A stretch of DNA of 9,904 nt from Bradyrhizobiaceae bacterium (GCA_016793685.1 JAEULX010000155.1:1-9904); one strand, 5' to 3'; numbered from the stretch's first letter, positions 1 to 6,726 are shown. Numbers and translations are program-made. Notes: generated by a model from the sequence alone, not told the origin.

Positions 1-180
1 GTCGGTCTGATGGCGCAGGGCATGGACGGTTTCGAAGGCGCGAGCGCCGCGGTGTGGCTCCACGCGGAGGCCGCCAACGCATTCGGACATGGTTTGATCG
101 CCGAGGATCTCTCGGAGATGCTGCCGCGGGTTTATCGTCGCTTGTTCGCCGAATGGGTCGGGCAAGGCCGGGAGCGGTGA
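1..180 (+). CDS. nnr: NAD(P)H-hydrate dehydratase, C-terminal fragment (gene runs in from the left edge)
   Basis: The first base is in frame and 59 codons are read before TGA at 178-180. The visible peptide carries GLMAQGMDGFEGASAAVWLH near the start and GLIAEDLSEMLPRVYRRLF towards the end. This matches the end of the ADP/ATP-dependent NAD(P)HX dehydratase domain (YjeF C-terminal, ribokinase-like fold), where a G-L-[LM]-A-Q-G-M stretch is followed by A-A-V-W-L-H and G-L-I-A-E-D-L. The family repairs hydrated NADH and NADPH in the cytoplasm. In most proteobacteria it is fused to an N-terminal epimerase domain, which would lie outside the window, so fused or single-domain form cannot be decided here. 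The catalytic Asp region is also outside. The protein ends at a normal place for the family. A 372-base gap separates it from the next gene, so it is not obviously co-transcribed with the two-component pair. Confidence 0.85.
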   Translation, partial: VGLMAQGMDGFEGASAAVWLHAEAANAFGHGLIAEDLSEMLPRVYRRLFAEWVGQGRER

Positions 181-191
181 CGCGCTTTTTT
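172..191 (+). terminator. weak possible intrinsic terminator at the nnr stop codon
   Basis: A short stem AGCG (173-176) / CGCT (183-186), extendable by one G-T pair, has a 6-base loop that includes the TGA stop codon. It runs into a stretch of six T (186-191). The stem is only 4-5 pairs, so this is marginal; the T run directly after the stop is the main argument. Confidence 0.3.
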
Positions 192-552
192 CGATTCGCC
201 GGCAATCCGCGAACGCGCAGCGAGTCGCGGCGACGGACAGAAGTTTTTGCAGCGCGGCGCATCCCAGCGTCGGAGTGCGTGCAGGGGGCGGCGCGTCCTA
301 CCTGTGCCGTTTGCTCGGCTGTTTGGCGTAACCTGCGTCGCTGTCAGCTAAAAAGCGGCCCGTCGGCACACGGCGCGCCGGCGCGCTGAGGTTGTCCTCG
401 TCCGTATTTAAAACAAGGACAGGCCGTGGACTTGGCTCATCCTCGCCATAATTGGGCGTTGAATTCCCAAGTCATGAGGACAGGGGACCTCGATTTCCAT
501 TGTTCGGGTCGCGTCGGCGTGAGGGAGCGTCTTTCTGTCCGGGAGGCGGCGG
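181..552. other. 372-base intergenic region before the histidine kinase, no gene seen
   Basis: No reading frame here has a credible start, ribosome site and protein-like composition; the open frames are shadows. The left two thirds are GC-rich and featureless apart from the T run at 186-191. The right third (390-490) is AT-richer and probably holds the kinase promoter and operator. It contains three copies of the hexamer AGGACA, one inverted (393-398) and two direct (416-421, 477-482). It also has an imperfectly spaced -10-like CATAAT (447-452) and an inverted repeat TTGGG/CCCAA (452-456 / 466-470). I could not pair the CATAAT with a convincing -35 at 16-18 bases. Confidence 0.5.
393..484. 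promoter_or_regulatory. candidate operator region: repeated AGGACA boxes and a TTGGG-N9-CCCAA inverted repeat
   Basis: The octamer AGGACAGG occurs at 416-423 and again at 477-484, and the reverse complement TGTCCT is at 393-398. Between the two direct copies lies TTGGG-N9-CCCAA (452-470), which overlaps the end of a -10-like CATAAT. This clustering within about 90 bases, starting 160 bases before the kinase start, suggests protein binding sites that control the two-component pair. The binding protein is unknown; autoregulation by the pair is unlikely because its receiver has no DNA-binding domain. Confidence 0.3.
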
Positions 553-1827
553 ATGGACTTACTTCCGACACTGCTTGATTCTCAGGGCGCCATCCCGGCG
601 GCCGCCTGCATGTCATGGCGGCCAGGCCTGCAGTGGTCGCATGCCGGGTTCGATGCGTTGATCGCAATTTCGTTTTTGTCCATTGCGGGCGTGCTCGCCA
701 TTTTCGCGTGGAAGCGGTCGGAGTTGATTTTCGGTGCGATATTCTGGAGCCTCGCGTTTGTCCTGGTCGCTTGCGGCGTCGCCCATGCATTCGGTGTATG
801 GACGATTTGGCAGCCCTATTACGGCGCGAGCGCCGCGGTGAAAGCAGTCGCCGCCATAGCTGCGCTTGGGACGGCGGTCGTGCTTTGGCCGCTGCTGCAG
901 AAAATCCTGTCGCTTCCCTCGCCGGAAGCGCTGTGGTGCGCGAATGAGGCGCTGCGCGTCCAGATTCAGCAGCGCGACGAGGCCATGTGCGCGCTCGAAA
1001 CCGAGCGGTGCGAGCGGCGCAAGACTGAGGAAATGCTGCACCAGGCGCAGAAGATGGATGCGATTGGTCAATTGACCGCGGGCATCGCCCACGATTTCAA
1101 CAATCTGATGACAGCGGTGATCGGAAATCTCGAACGGGCGCGGCGCTTGCTCCCCAATGAAGGCTCGAAGCAACTCGTACGCGCAATCCGCGGCGCGGCG
1201 CTTGCGGCCGAGCGCGCGGGGGTGTTGACTCATCGGCTGCTGGCGTTCGGCCGCCGGCAGGCGCTTGCGCCGAGCGTCGTGAACGTCAATGATGTGGTCG
1301 AGCACGTGGCCGACACCTTGCGCCGCACGCTCGGGGGCAATATCCGCGTGATCACGACGCTCATGTTCGACCTGTGGCCGGCCCGCGTAGACGCCGATGC
1401 GTTGGAAAGCGCCGTCATCAATCTTGCCGTCAATGCGCGTGACGCGATGCCGCAAGGGGGCAATCTGGTGATCACCACCCGGAATATCGCGGCCGGCACC
1501 AAAGCGACGCCGGAGATGGCGTCGTTTCTTTTGGATCAGATCGAGATCGCGGTGGCCGATACCGGAATTGGCATGAGCGAGGATATCGCGAGCCGCGCCT
1601 TCGAACCGTTTTTCACGACCAAGCCGGTCGGCGAGGGGTCCGGGCTCGGTCTCAGTCAGGCTTACGGCTTTGCAGTTCAATCGCACGGGACGGCCGTGCT
1701 CGAAAGCACGCCCGGCAAGGGCACGACAGTGCGGCTGTATCTGCCGCGCGTTCAAATCGCAGGGGCGGCGCAGCCACAGCGCACGCTGCCTTACCGGTTC
1801 CTTTCGAAAGCGGCGGCCTTGCAATGA
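553..1827 (+). CDS. membrane sensor histidine kinase with an ETR1-like (ethylene-receptor-type) N-terminal domain
   Basis: A 424-residue kinase. Three hydrophobic helices (about 33-53, 59-83, 92-118) form an ETR1-like ethylene-binding-type domain. By ungapped match to Arabidopsis ETR1 through helix II, D34 equals D25, I44 equals I35, C74 equals C65 and H78 equals H69 (the Cu(I) ligands), and W83 equals W74. K97 and T107-A108 match K91 and T101-A102 of helix III. F41 replaces Y32, A45 replaces P36 and L71 replaces I62. A charged, probably coiled-coil linker (about 125-165) follows. The phospho-acceptor is H180 in GIAHDFNNLM, the N-box is N290/N294, G1 is D336-TGIG, the F-box is 350-354 and G2 is GEGSGLGL (360-367). 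The protein should autophosphorylate H180 and pass phosphate to the overlapping receiver gene. The start at 553 is chosen because GGAGG lies at 542-546. An ATG at 610 is possible but has no such site and would begin almost inside the sensor. The ligand is unknown; ethylene is only one possibility. Confidence 0.9.
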   Translation: MDLLPTLLDSQGAIPAAACMSWRPGLQWSHAGFDALIAISFLSIAGVLAIFAWKRSELIFGAIFWSLAFVLVACGVAHAFGVWTIWQPYYGASAAVKAVAAIAALGTAVVLWPLLQKILSLPSPEALWCANEALRVQIQQRDEAMCALETERCERRKTEEMLHQAQKMDAIGQLTAGIAHDFNNLMTAVIGNLERARRLLPNEGSKQLVRAIRGAALAAERAGVLTHRLLAFGRRQALAPSVVNVNDVVEHVADTLRRTLGGNIRVITTLMFDLWPARVDADALESAVINLAVNARDAMPQGGNLVITTRNIAAGTKATPEMASFLLDQIEIAVADTGIGMSEDIASRAFEPFFTTKPVGEGSGLGLSQAYGFAVQSHGTAVLESTPGKGTTVRLYLPRVQIAGAAQPQRTLPYRFLSKAAALQ

Positions 1828-2228
1828 ATCCGATAGAATCGACGTTTTCCAATTGCGACGTGACCGTCCTCATCGTCGAGGACGAACCGCTCGTCCTCGA
1901 CATGATTTCGCAGGAACTGACCGACCAGGGTTTCGCCGTTCTCGAGGCCGATACGGCCGAGGCCGCGCTGTCGATTATCCAGAGCGGGCAGACGGTCGAC
2001 GTGCTGTTCACCGACATCCGACTGCCCGGCGAAATGGACGGCTGGCGGCTCGCCGCCACGGTGCGCGAATCGAAGCCCAAGCTGCCGGTCATCTATGCGA
2101 CCGGATACACGGTCGAGCGAAATGCCCAGGTGCCGGGCAGCGTATTTCTGAAAAAGCCGTACCGCCCTTCCGCCATTGCCGAGACCATCAGGACTTTGAT
2201 CGCCGCCCCCAACGGCGGCGCCAATTAG
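1824..2228 (+). CDS. stand-alone receiver (CheY-like) response regulator
   Basis: A 134-residue single receiver domain with no output domain. Visible key residues are the acidic cluster E19-D20-E21 in LIVEDEP, the phospho-acceptor D64 in LFTDIRLPGEMDG, the switch residue T93 in YATGY, and K111 in LKKPY (the conserved Lys before Pro). The length is close to a CheY domain plus about 12 extra N-terminal residues. Its ATG overlaps the kinase stop codon as ATGA (1824-1827), and no strong ribosome site precedes it. It is therefore very likely made by translational coupling and is the partner of that kinase. With no DNA-binding or enzymatic module, it must act by protein contact, pass phosphate on to a phosphotransfer protein, or serve as a phosphate sink. 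Similar CheY-like proteins paired with HisKA kinases are common in rhizobia. The target is unknown. Confidence 0.92.
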   Translation: MNPIESTFSNCDVTVLIVEDEPLVLDMISQELTDQGFAVLEADTAEAALSIIQSGQTVDVLFTDIRLPGEMDGWRLAATVRESKPKLPVIYATGYTVERNAQVPGSVFLKKPYRPSAIAETIRTLIAAPNGGAN

Positions 2229-2319
2229 GCCCGTTGCGGTCGTCCCCCGACGCGCTTACACGGGGATTCCGGCCGGCGCAGCGACGCTCGCGGCCACCGG
2301 GGCAGGCGCCGCAAGTCCT

Positions 2320-2350
2320 CTTCCGCAAAGCACAATTAGCCTCCATATTT
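2320..2350 (+). promoter_or_regulatory. possible RpoH-like promoter upstream of tRNA-Leu and tig
   Basis: CTCCATAT at 2341-2348 fits the heat-shock -10 (CCCCATNT in E. coli) at all but one of its defined positions. A weak -35, CTTCCGC (2320-2326), lies 14 bases before it, within the usual 13-15 spacing, but matches CTTGAAA only at the first three bases. The downstream bases resemble those after the clpP candidate promoter. A transcript starting near 2355 would cross the tRNA and could reach tig. TATAAG at 2379-2384 could be a housekeeping -10 for the tRNA, but I see no good -35 for it. Confidence 0.3.
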
Positions 2351-2426
2351 TATGATGTAATGCATGACACCCGCATGATATAAGCCGCGCGCTCGCTGGC
2401 CCGCGCTTCCGAAGGCGCTGCCTGCG

Positions 2427-2511
<85 letters not shown>

Positions 2512-2590
2512 GCCGCCGAGAGCGGGACGTAGTTTCAACCCATGTGCGCCGCCGTGCGCCAACATCAGCCGGATAGCCGACGAGACCGAC

Positions 2591-3952
2591 ATGCAGGTGA
2601 CGCAAACCAACGCCGAGGGGCTCAAGCACGAGTTTCAAGTCTTCGTTCCCGTCGCGGACCTTGAATCACGCCTGACCGATCGTCTGGCGCAGATCAAGGA
2701 CAACATCCGTTTGAACGGGTTTCGACCCGGCAAGGTCCCGATCGCTCACTTGCGCCGGCTTTATGGACGCTCGGTGATGGCGGAGGCCATCGAGGAGCTT
2801 GTCCGCGAGACGAACGCCAAGATCGTTTCCGATCACGGGTTCAAGCTCGCTTTGGACCCGCAGGTCAAAATGCCGGAGGACAAGGAGGAGATCGAGCAGG
2901 TCGTCTCCGGCAAGACCGACCTGTCCTACACGGTGTCGCTCGAAGTCGTGCCGACGATCGAACTCGCCGACTTCAAGTCCATCCAGCTCGAGCGGCTGAC
3001 GACCGAGGTCGGCAAGGACGAGGTGGCCGCCACCATCCAGCGCATCGGCGAGCAGAACCGTCCCTTCCTGGGCAAGGGCGAGGGGGCGAAGGCGGAGACC
3101 GGGGATCGGGTGACCGTGTCGTTCACCGGGACCATGGACGGCGAGACCTTCGAAGGCGGGTCGGCAGAGAATATCCCCATCGTCATCGGCTCGGGCGCGT
3201 TCATCGCGAGCTTCGAGGAGCAGCTTGTCGGCGCGGCGGCGGGCGAGACGCGGAGCGTGACGGTGACGTTTCCCGAGAACTACCTCGCCGAAAAGCTGGC
3301 GGGGAAAACGGCCGTGTTCGAGGTGACGATCAGTTCGATCGAGACGCCGGGGGCGGCGCTTGCCGGCGAGGAACTCGCCAAGGCGGTCGGCCTCGAATCG
3401 ATCGAACGACTCGAATCGGTCGTCGAAGAGCGGATGCGGCAGGAGCTTGCCGCTCAGAGCCGGCTCAAGATCAAGCGCACGCTGCTCGACAAGCTCGACG
3501 AGCTGCATCGATTCGCCGCGCCGCCGACCTTGGTGGAGGAGGAGTTCAAAAACATCTGGCAGGCGATTCTCGATGATCTCAAATCGCAGAACCGCACCTT
3601 CGCCGACGAGGGGACGACCGAGGAAAAGGCGCAGGAGGAATATCGCGGGATTGCCGACCGGCGCGTTCGGTTGGGGCTTGTCCTCGCCGAGATCGGAGAC
3701 AAGAACAACATCAAGGTCGCCGACGAGGAGATCGCGCGCGCGGTTGCCGAGCGTTCCCGTCAGTTCCCCGGCCGCGAGCAGGAAATCTGGGAGTATTACC
3801 GCAAAGCCCCCGCCGCTCTGGCGCAGGTGCGCGCACCGATCTTCGAGGACAAGGTGGTCGATTTCATCCTTGAACTCGCTCAGGTCACGGACAAGCCGGT
3901 GACGCGCGAAGAGCTGTTCAAGGACGACGAAGCGGAGAGCCCGGCGGCGTGA
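2591..3952 (+). CDS. tig: trigger factor, ribosome-associated chaperone and peptidyl-prolyl isomerase
   Basis: A 453-residue protein of normal trigger factor length. The N-terminal ribosome-binding domain carries the signature GFRPGKVP at 43-50, which contacts ribosomal protein L23. An FKBP-type isomerase domain spans about 165-250 (GDRVTVSFTGTMDGETFEGG at 171-190, then the SFEEQL and VTFPENY segments). The remaining residues form the helical C-terminal cradle and end in an acidic tail. It binds nascent chains at the ribosome exit tunnel in the cytoplasm. The ATG at 2591 is chosen because MQVTQTNAEGLKHEF is the usual alphaproteobacterial N-terminus; the ribosome site is weak (only GACGAG upstream). 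The next gene is clpP, 304 bases away, the classic tig-clpP-clpX-lon order. The longest opposite-strand frame here is a shadow. Confidence 0.98.
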   Translation: MQVTQTNAEGLKHEFQVFVPVADLESRLTDRLAQIKDNIRLNGFRPGKVPIAHLRRLYGRSVMAEAIEELVRETNAKIVSDHGFKLALDPQVKMPEDKEEIEQVVSGKTDLSYTVSLEVVPTIELADFKSIQLERLTTEVGKDEVAATIQRIGEQNRPFLGKGEGAKAETGDRVTVSFTGTMDGETFEGGSAENIPIVIGSGAFIASFEEQLVGAAAGETRSVTVTFPENYLAEKLAGKTAVFEVTISSIETPGAALAGEELAKAVGLESIERLESVVEERMRQELAAQSRLKIKRTLLDKLDELHRFAAPPTLVEEEFKNIWQAILDDLKSQNRTFADEGTTEEKAQEEYRGIADRRVRLGLVLAEIGDKNNIKVADEEIARAVAERSRQFPGREQEIWEYYRKAPAALAQVRAPIFEDKVVDFILELAQVTDKPVTREELFKDDEAESPAA

Positions 3953-4256
3953 GCGCCGCGTCGGGCGCCGAAAATTTTGCCGGCAAATCGGGCCGGCGCG
4001 GTCAACCGGGCAGGCGCGGCCAACGGGTCGCGACGCGAAGTCGGACACGGCGCCGGCGGCCCGCGCGTCGGCGCTCCGAGCAGGGGGGCCAGCCGGAGCG
4101 TTCGTTCCGCCGGCGGCAACGCCTCCCGACTCGACCGTCTTGCCTCGGGCGCGCCAGCTCCATATTTGTGATGATGCATCGCGAATGTGTCGCGGTCTTC
4201 AAGGAGCAAGGCGGGCCGCCGCCGCACGCACCTAACCACTGACAAGGCCAATCAAA
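3953..4256. other. 304-base tig-clpP intergenic region, holds the clpP promoter candidate
   Basis: No gene is supported. Just after tig there is an inverted repeat GCGCCG/CGGCGC (3965-3970 / 3994-3999) whose loop contains another small palindrome (GCCGGC) and the self-complementary AAAATTTT (3971-3978). It has no trailing T run, so it is not a standard terminator. The middle is very GC-rich. The right part holds the candidate heat-shock promoter (4139-4165) and the clpP leader. The frames open across this region look compositional and have no ribosome site. Confidence 0.5.
4139..4165 (+). promoter_or_regulatory. candidate RpoH (heat-shock sigma) promoter of clpP
   Basis: CTTGCCT (4139-4145) resembles the -35 heptamer CTTGAAA, and CTCCATAT (4158-4165) fits the -10 consensus CCCCATNT except at one base. 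The spacer is 12 bases, one shorter than the common 13-15. Transcription would start near 4172 and give a leader of roughly 85 bases. clpP is a heat-shock gene in many proteobacteria, which supports the reading. The same CTCCATATTT block recurs at 2341. Confidence 0.45.
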
Positions 4257-4886
4257 ATGCGCGACCCTGGCGACACCTATATGAACTATCTCGTGCCCAT
4301 GGTGGTCGAACAGACCAACCGGGGCGAACGCGCCTACGACATCTATTCCCGCCTCCTGAAGGAGCGCATCATCTTCATAACCGGCGTCGTCGAGGACAAC
4401 ATGGCGACCCTGATCGTCGCCCAGCTCATGTTCCTCGAGGCGGAGAATCCGAAGAAAGAGATCGCGATGTACATCAACTCGCCCGGCGGGGTCGTCACCG
4501 CGGGGCTCGCGATCTACGACACGATGCAGTTCATCCGGCCGGCGGTTTCGACGCTGTGCATCGGGCAGGCCGCCTCGATGGGGTCGCTCCTGCTCGCGGG
4601 CGGGGCAAAAGACATGCGCTATGCGCTCCCGAATGCCCGAATCATGGTCCATCAGCCGTCCGGGGGATTCCAGGGCCAGGCCAGCGACATCATGATTCAC
4701 GCCCAGGAAATCTTGAGCATTCGCAAGCGCCTGAATGATATCTACGTCAAGCACACGGGCCAGCCCCTCAAGAAGATCGAGGACGCGCTGGAGCGCGACA
4801 TGTTTTTCACGGCCGAAGCGGCGAAGGAATTCGGCATCGTCGACAAGGTCATCGAGAGCCGGCCCGAAGAGGCGGAAAAGCCGTAG
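4257..4886 (+). CDS. clpP: ATP-dependent Clp protease proteolytic subunit
   Basis: A 209-residue serine peptidase of family S14. The catalytic triad is visible: S107 in GQAASMGS, H132 in MVHQPSGG and D181 in LERDMFF. The oligomerisation and handle region (GGFQGQASDI) is intact, and INSPGG (73-78), which forms the oxyanion strand, is present. The protein makes a double-heptamer barrel that degrades unfolded substrates fed by ClpX, encoded 384 bases downstream, or ClpA. The start at 4257 (MRDPGDTYMN) fits rhizobial ClpP proteins, with AAGG at 4244-4247 as a modest ribosome site. The ATG at codon 9 is a less likely alternative. Processing of a short N-terminal propeptide is usual in the family. 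Its own promoter candidate and the gap before clpX suggest separate control. Confidence 0.98.
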   Translation: MRDPGDTYMNYLVPMVVEQTNRGERAYDIYSRLLKERIIFITGVVEDNMATLIVAQLMFLEAENPKKEIAMYINSPGGVVTAGLAIYDTMQFIRPAVSTLCIGQAASMGSLLLAGGAKDMRYALPNARIMVHQPSGGFQGQASDIMIHAQEILSIRKRLNDIYVKHTGQPLKKIEDALERDMFFTAEAAKEFGIVDKVIESRPEEAEKP

Positions 4887-4946
4887 GCTCAGCGTTTTTT
4901 CCGCACGGGGCCGCGCCGCCCGGGGCGCGGCAGGGAGCGGCGTTTT
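4872..4946 (+). terminator. possible clpP transcription end: two successive hairpins
   Basis: The first is an inverted repeat GCGGAAAA (4872-4879) / TTTTCCGC (4897-4904) spanning the clpP stop codon, with a 17-base loop. The second is a perfect GC stem GCCGCGCC (4910-4917) / GGCGCGGC (4924-4931) with a 6-base loop. After it only a run of four T (4943-4946) appears, 11 bases downstream. This is not a textbook intrinsic terminator, but the two structures could stop polymerase or protect the mRNA 3' end. Confidence 0.35.
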
Positions 4947-5270
4947 GCCCAGGGGACCGGGGCTTCGTTTTCGCCATGATTGCGCGCCATTCCGAAGGTG
5001 GAATGCGGTTTGCATGGGGATGGCTGCTACAGGGAATGACTGCCTGGATGCTTGGAAACCGGGATGCTTGGAAAGGGGCGGAGATTCATCATTAGTGAAT
5101 TCTTGATCAACCCGGCGCTAACGTGCTTCGATAGGCACATCGCGCAAGGAGGCGGTAAAAACACTGGCGGGGTGCAACGGTTTACGGTCTATGCGCGACG
5201 GGTCCTGCCCGGTTCAATCGCACGCGCCAGGCATGTGCTGTCGGCGCCGCGGACCTGCGGAGATTGATTG
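4887..5270. other. 384-base clpP-clpX intergenic region
   Basis: It contains, in order: the hairpins listed at 4872-4946; a 13-base direct repeat GGATGCTTGGAAA at 5046-5058 and 5062-5074; and a possible -35 element TTGATC (5103-5108) without a clear -10. A strong ribosome-site-like AAGGAGG (5146-5152) has no start codon at a usable distance. The true clpX ribosome site GGAG is at 5259-5262. An open frame ending three bases before the clpX ATG exists but has no convincing start. No gene is called. Confidence 0.5.
5046..5074. repeat. short direct repeat, two exact copies of a 13-mer
   Basis: GGATGCTTGGAAA is present at 5046-5058 and 5062-5074, separated by CCG, so the repeat unit is 16 bases. 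It lies about 200 bases before clpX and some 30 bases before the TTGATC element. It could be a pair of in-phase protein-binding sites (about 1.5 helical turns apart) or simply a small duplication. Confidence 0.7.
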
Positions 5271-6536
5271 ATGAGCAAAGTTGGTGGGAGCGACTCGAAG
5301 AACACCCTGTACTGCTCCTTCTGCGGCAAGAGCCAGCATGAGGTGCGCAAGCTCATCGCCGGACCGACGGTGTTCATCTGCGACGAGTGCGTCGAGCTGT
5401 GCATGGACATCATCCGCGAGGAGAACAAGTCCTCGCTGGTGAAGTCGCGCGACGGGATTCCGACGCCGCGGGAAATCCGCAAGGTGCTCGACGACTATGT
5501 GATCGGCCAGGACCACGCCAAGAAGGTGCTCTCGGTCGCGGTGCACAATCACTACAAGCGGCTCAATCACCAGACCAAGCACAACGACGTCGAGCTTGCC
5601 AAATCGAACATCCTGCTGATCGGACCGACCGGCTCGGGCAAGACGCTGCTTGCCCAGACGCTCGCCCGCATCCTCGACGTGCCGTTCACGATGGCGGACG
5701 CGACGACGCTCACCGAGGCGGGCTACGTCGGCGAGGACGTCGAAAACATCATTCTCAAGCTGCTGCAGTCGGCCGATTACAATGTCGAGCGGGCGCAGCG
5801 GGGCATCGTCTATATCGACGAGATCGACAAGATCAGCCGCAAGTCCGACAACCCCTCGATCACGCGCGACGTGTCGGGCGAGGGCGTCCAGCAGGCGCTC
5901 CTGAAGATCATGGAAGGCACCATCGCGTCCGTTCCGCCCCAGGGCGGCCGCAAGCACCCGCAGCAGGAGTTCCTGCAGGTCGACACGACCAACATCCTGT
6001 TCGTGTGCGGCGGCGCGTTCTCCGGCCTCGAAAAGATCATTTCGTCGCGGGGACGGTCCACCTCGATCGGCTTCTCCGCCAAGGTGATGGCGCCGGAGGA
6101 CCGCAAGACCGGCGAAATCTTCCGCGAGGTCGAGCCGGAGGATCTGCTCAAATACGGCTTGATCCCCGAATTCGTCGGCCGTCTGCCGGTCGTCGCCACG
6201 CTGGAGGATCTGGACGAAGCCGCCCTCAAGCGCATCCTGCTGGAGCCGAAAAACGCGCTCATCAAGCAGTACCAGCGCCTGTTCGAGATGGAGAGCATCG
6301 ATCTCACCCTCGCCGAGGAGGCGCTTGGCGCGATCGCCCGCAAGGCGATCGAGCGCAAGACCGGCGCGCGCGGGCTGCGTTCGATCATGGAGAGCATCCT
6401 GCTCGATACGATGTTCGATCTCCCGAGCCTCGAAGGCGTCGAAGAGGTGGTGATTTCCCGCGAGGTGGTCGAAGGCACGGCGCGGCCGCTCTACATCTAT
6501 GCCGATCGGGCAGGGGACGCGGGCGCCAGCGCCTGA
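5271..6536 (+). CDS. clpX: ATP-dependent Clp protease ATP-binding subunit (unfoldase)
   Basis: A 421-residue AAA+ unfoldase of normal length. The N-terminal zinc-binding domain has four cysteines, C15, C18, C37 and C40. Walker A is GPTGSGKT (118-125) and the pore-1 loop GYVG is at 151-154. Walker B is VYIDEIDK with D183/E184. The RKH pore loop is at 227-229 and the IGF tripeptide that docks ClpX on ClpP is at 266-268. The sensor-2 motif GARGLR is at 366-371. The hexamer recognises tagged substrates, unfolds them and passes them to ClpP; in alphaproteobacteria this includes cell-cycle regulators. ATG 5271 is preferred over the in-frame TTG one codon earlier because MSKVGG is the usual start and GGAG lies at 5259-5262. 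The acidic/small-residue C-terminus (AGDAGASA) is unremarkable. Confidence 0.98.
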   Translation: MSKVGGSDSKNTLYCSFCGKSQHEVRKLIAGPTVFICDECVELCMDIIREENKSSLVKSRDGIPTPREIRKVLDDYVIGQDHAKKVLSVAVHNHYKRLNHQTKHNDVELAKSNILLIGPTGSGKTLLAQTLARILDVPFTMADATTLTEAGYVGEDVENIILKLLQSADYNVERAQRGIVYIDEIDKISRKSDNPSITRDVSGEGVQQALLKIMEGTIASVPPQGGRKHPQQEFLQVDTTNILFVCGGAFSGLEKIISSRGRSTSIGFSAKVMAPEDRKTGEIFREVEPEDLLKYGLIPEFVGRLPVVATLEDLDEAALKRILLEPKNALIKQYQRLFEMESIDLTLAEEALGAIARKAIERKTGARGLRSIMESILLDTMFDLPSLEGVEEVVISREVVEGTARPLYIYADRAGDAGASA

Positions 6537-6611
6537 CCGTCACCCTCCCACCGGGCGTCCTGGCGTCGCCTGCAAATATAAGTTGATTAAAGGACGGGGG
6601 AATTTGCCGTT

Positions 6612-6644
6612 CTTGACACGTTCCGGGTCGGTCGCCACCTATAG
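6612..6644 (+). promoter_or_regulatory. candidate lon promoter
   Basis: A perfect TTGACA at 6613-6618 lies within CTTGACA, which also resembles the RpoH -35 heptamer CTTGAAA. For the heat-shock reading, CCACCTAT at 6635-6642 lies 16 bases after the heptamer and matches most defined positions of CCCCATNT. For the housekeeping reading, CTATAG (6639-6644) is the best -10, but the spacer of 20 bases is long. Transcription would start near 6650, leaving a leader of about 190 bases. lon is heat-inducible in many proteobacteria. Confidence 0.45.
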
Positions 6645-6726
6645 GCCTGCGAACGCGAAAAGTGTCGAGTTAGGCGTTCCGGATATACTTCCCGGGCAGG
6701 GCTCGTCCCTCGTCGCGGCGCGTGGA

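Noticed and set aside
54..389. 111-codon frame overlapping the end of nnr
   Set aside because: Arginine-rich shadow; the nnr frame explains its first half and the rest lacks coding character.
3965..3999. Inverted repeat after tig considered as a terminator
   Set aside because: Only six pairs, a 23-base loop and no T run downstream.
2666..4048. 460-codon minus-strand frame opposite tig, and the 403-codon one opposite the histidine kinase (613-1824)
   Set aside because: Mirror frames of the real genes with low-complexity composition and no recognisable motifs.
5268..5270. TTG start for ClpX one codon upstream of the ATG
   Set aside because: The ATG at 5271 is better spaced from GGAG (5259-5262) and gives the normal MSKVGG N-terminus.
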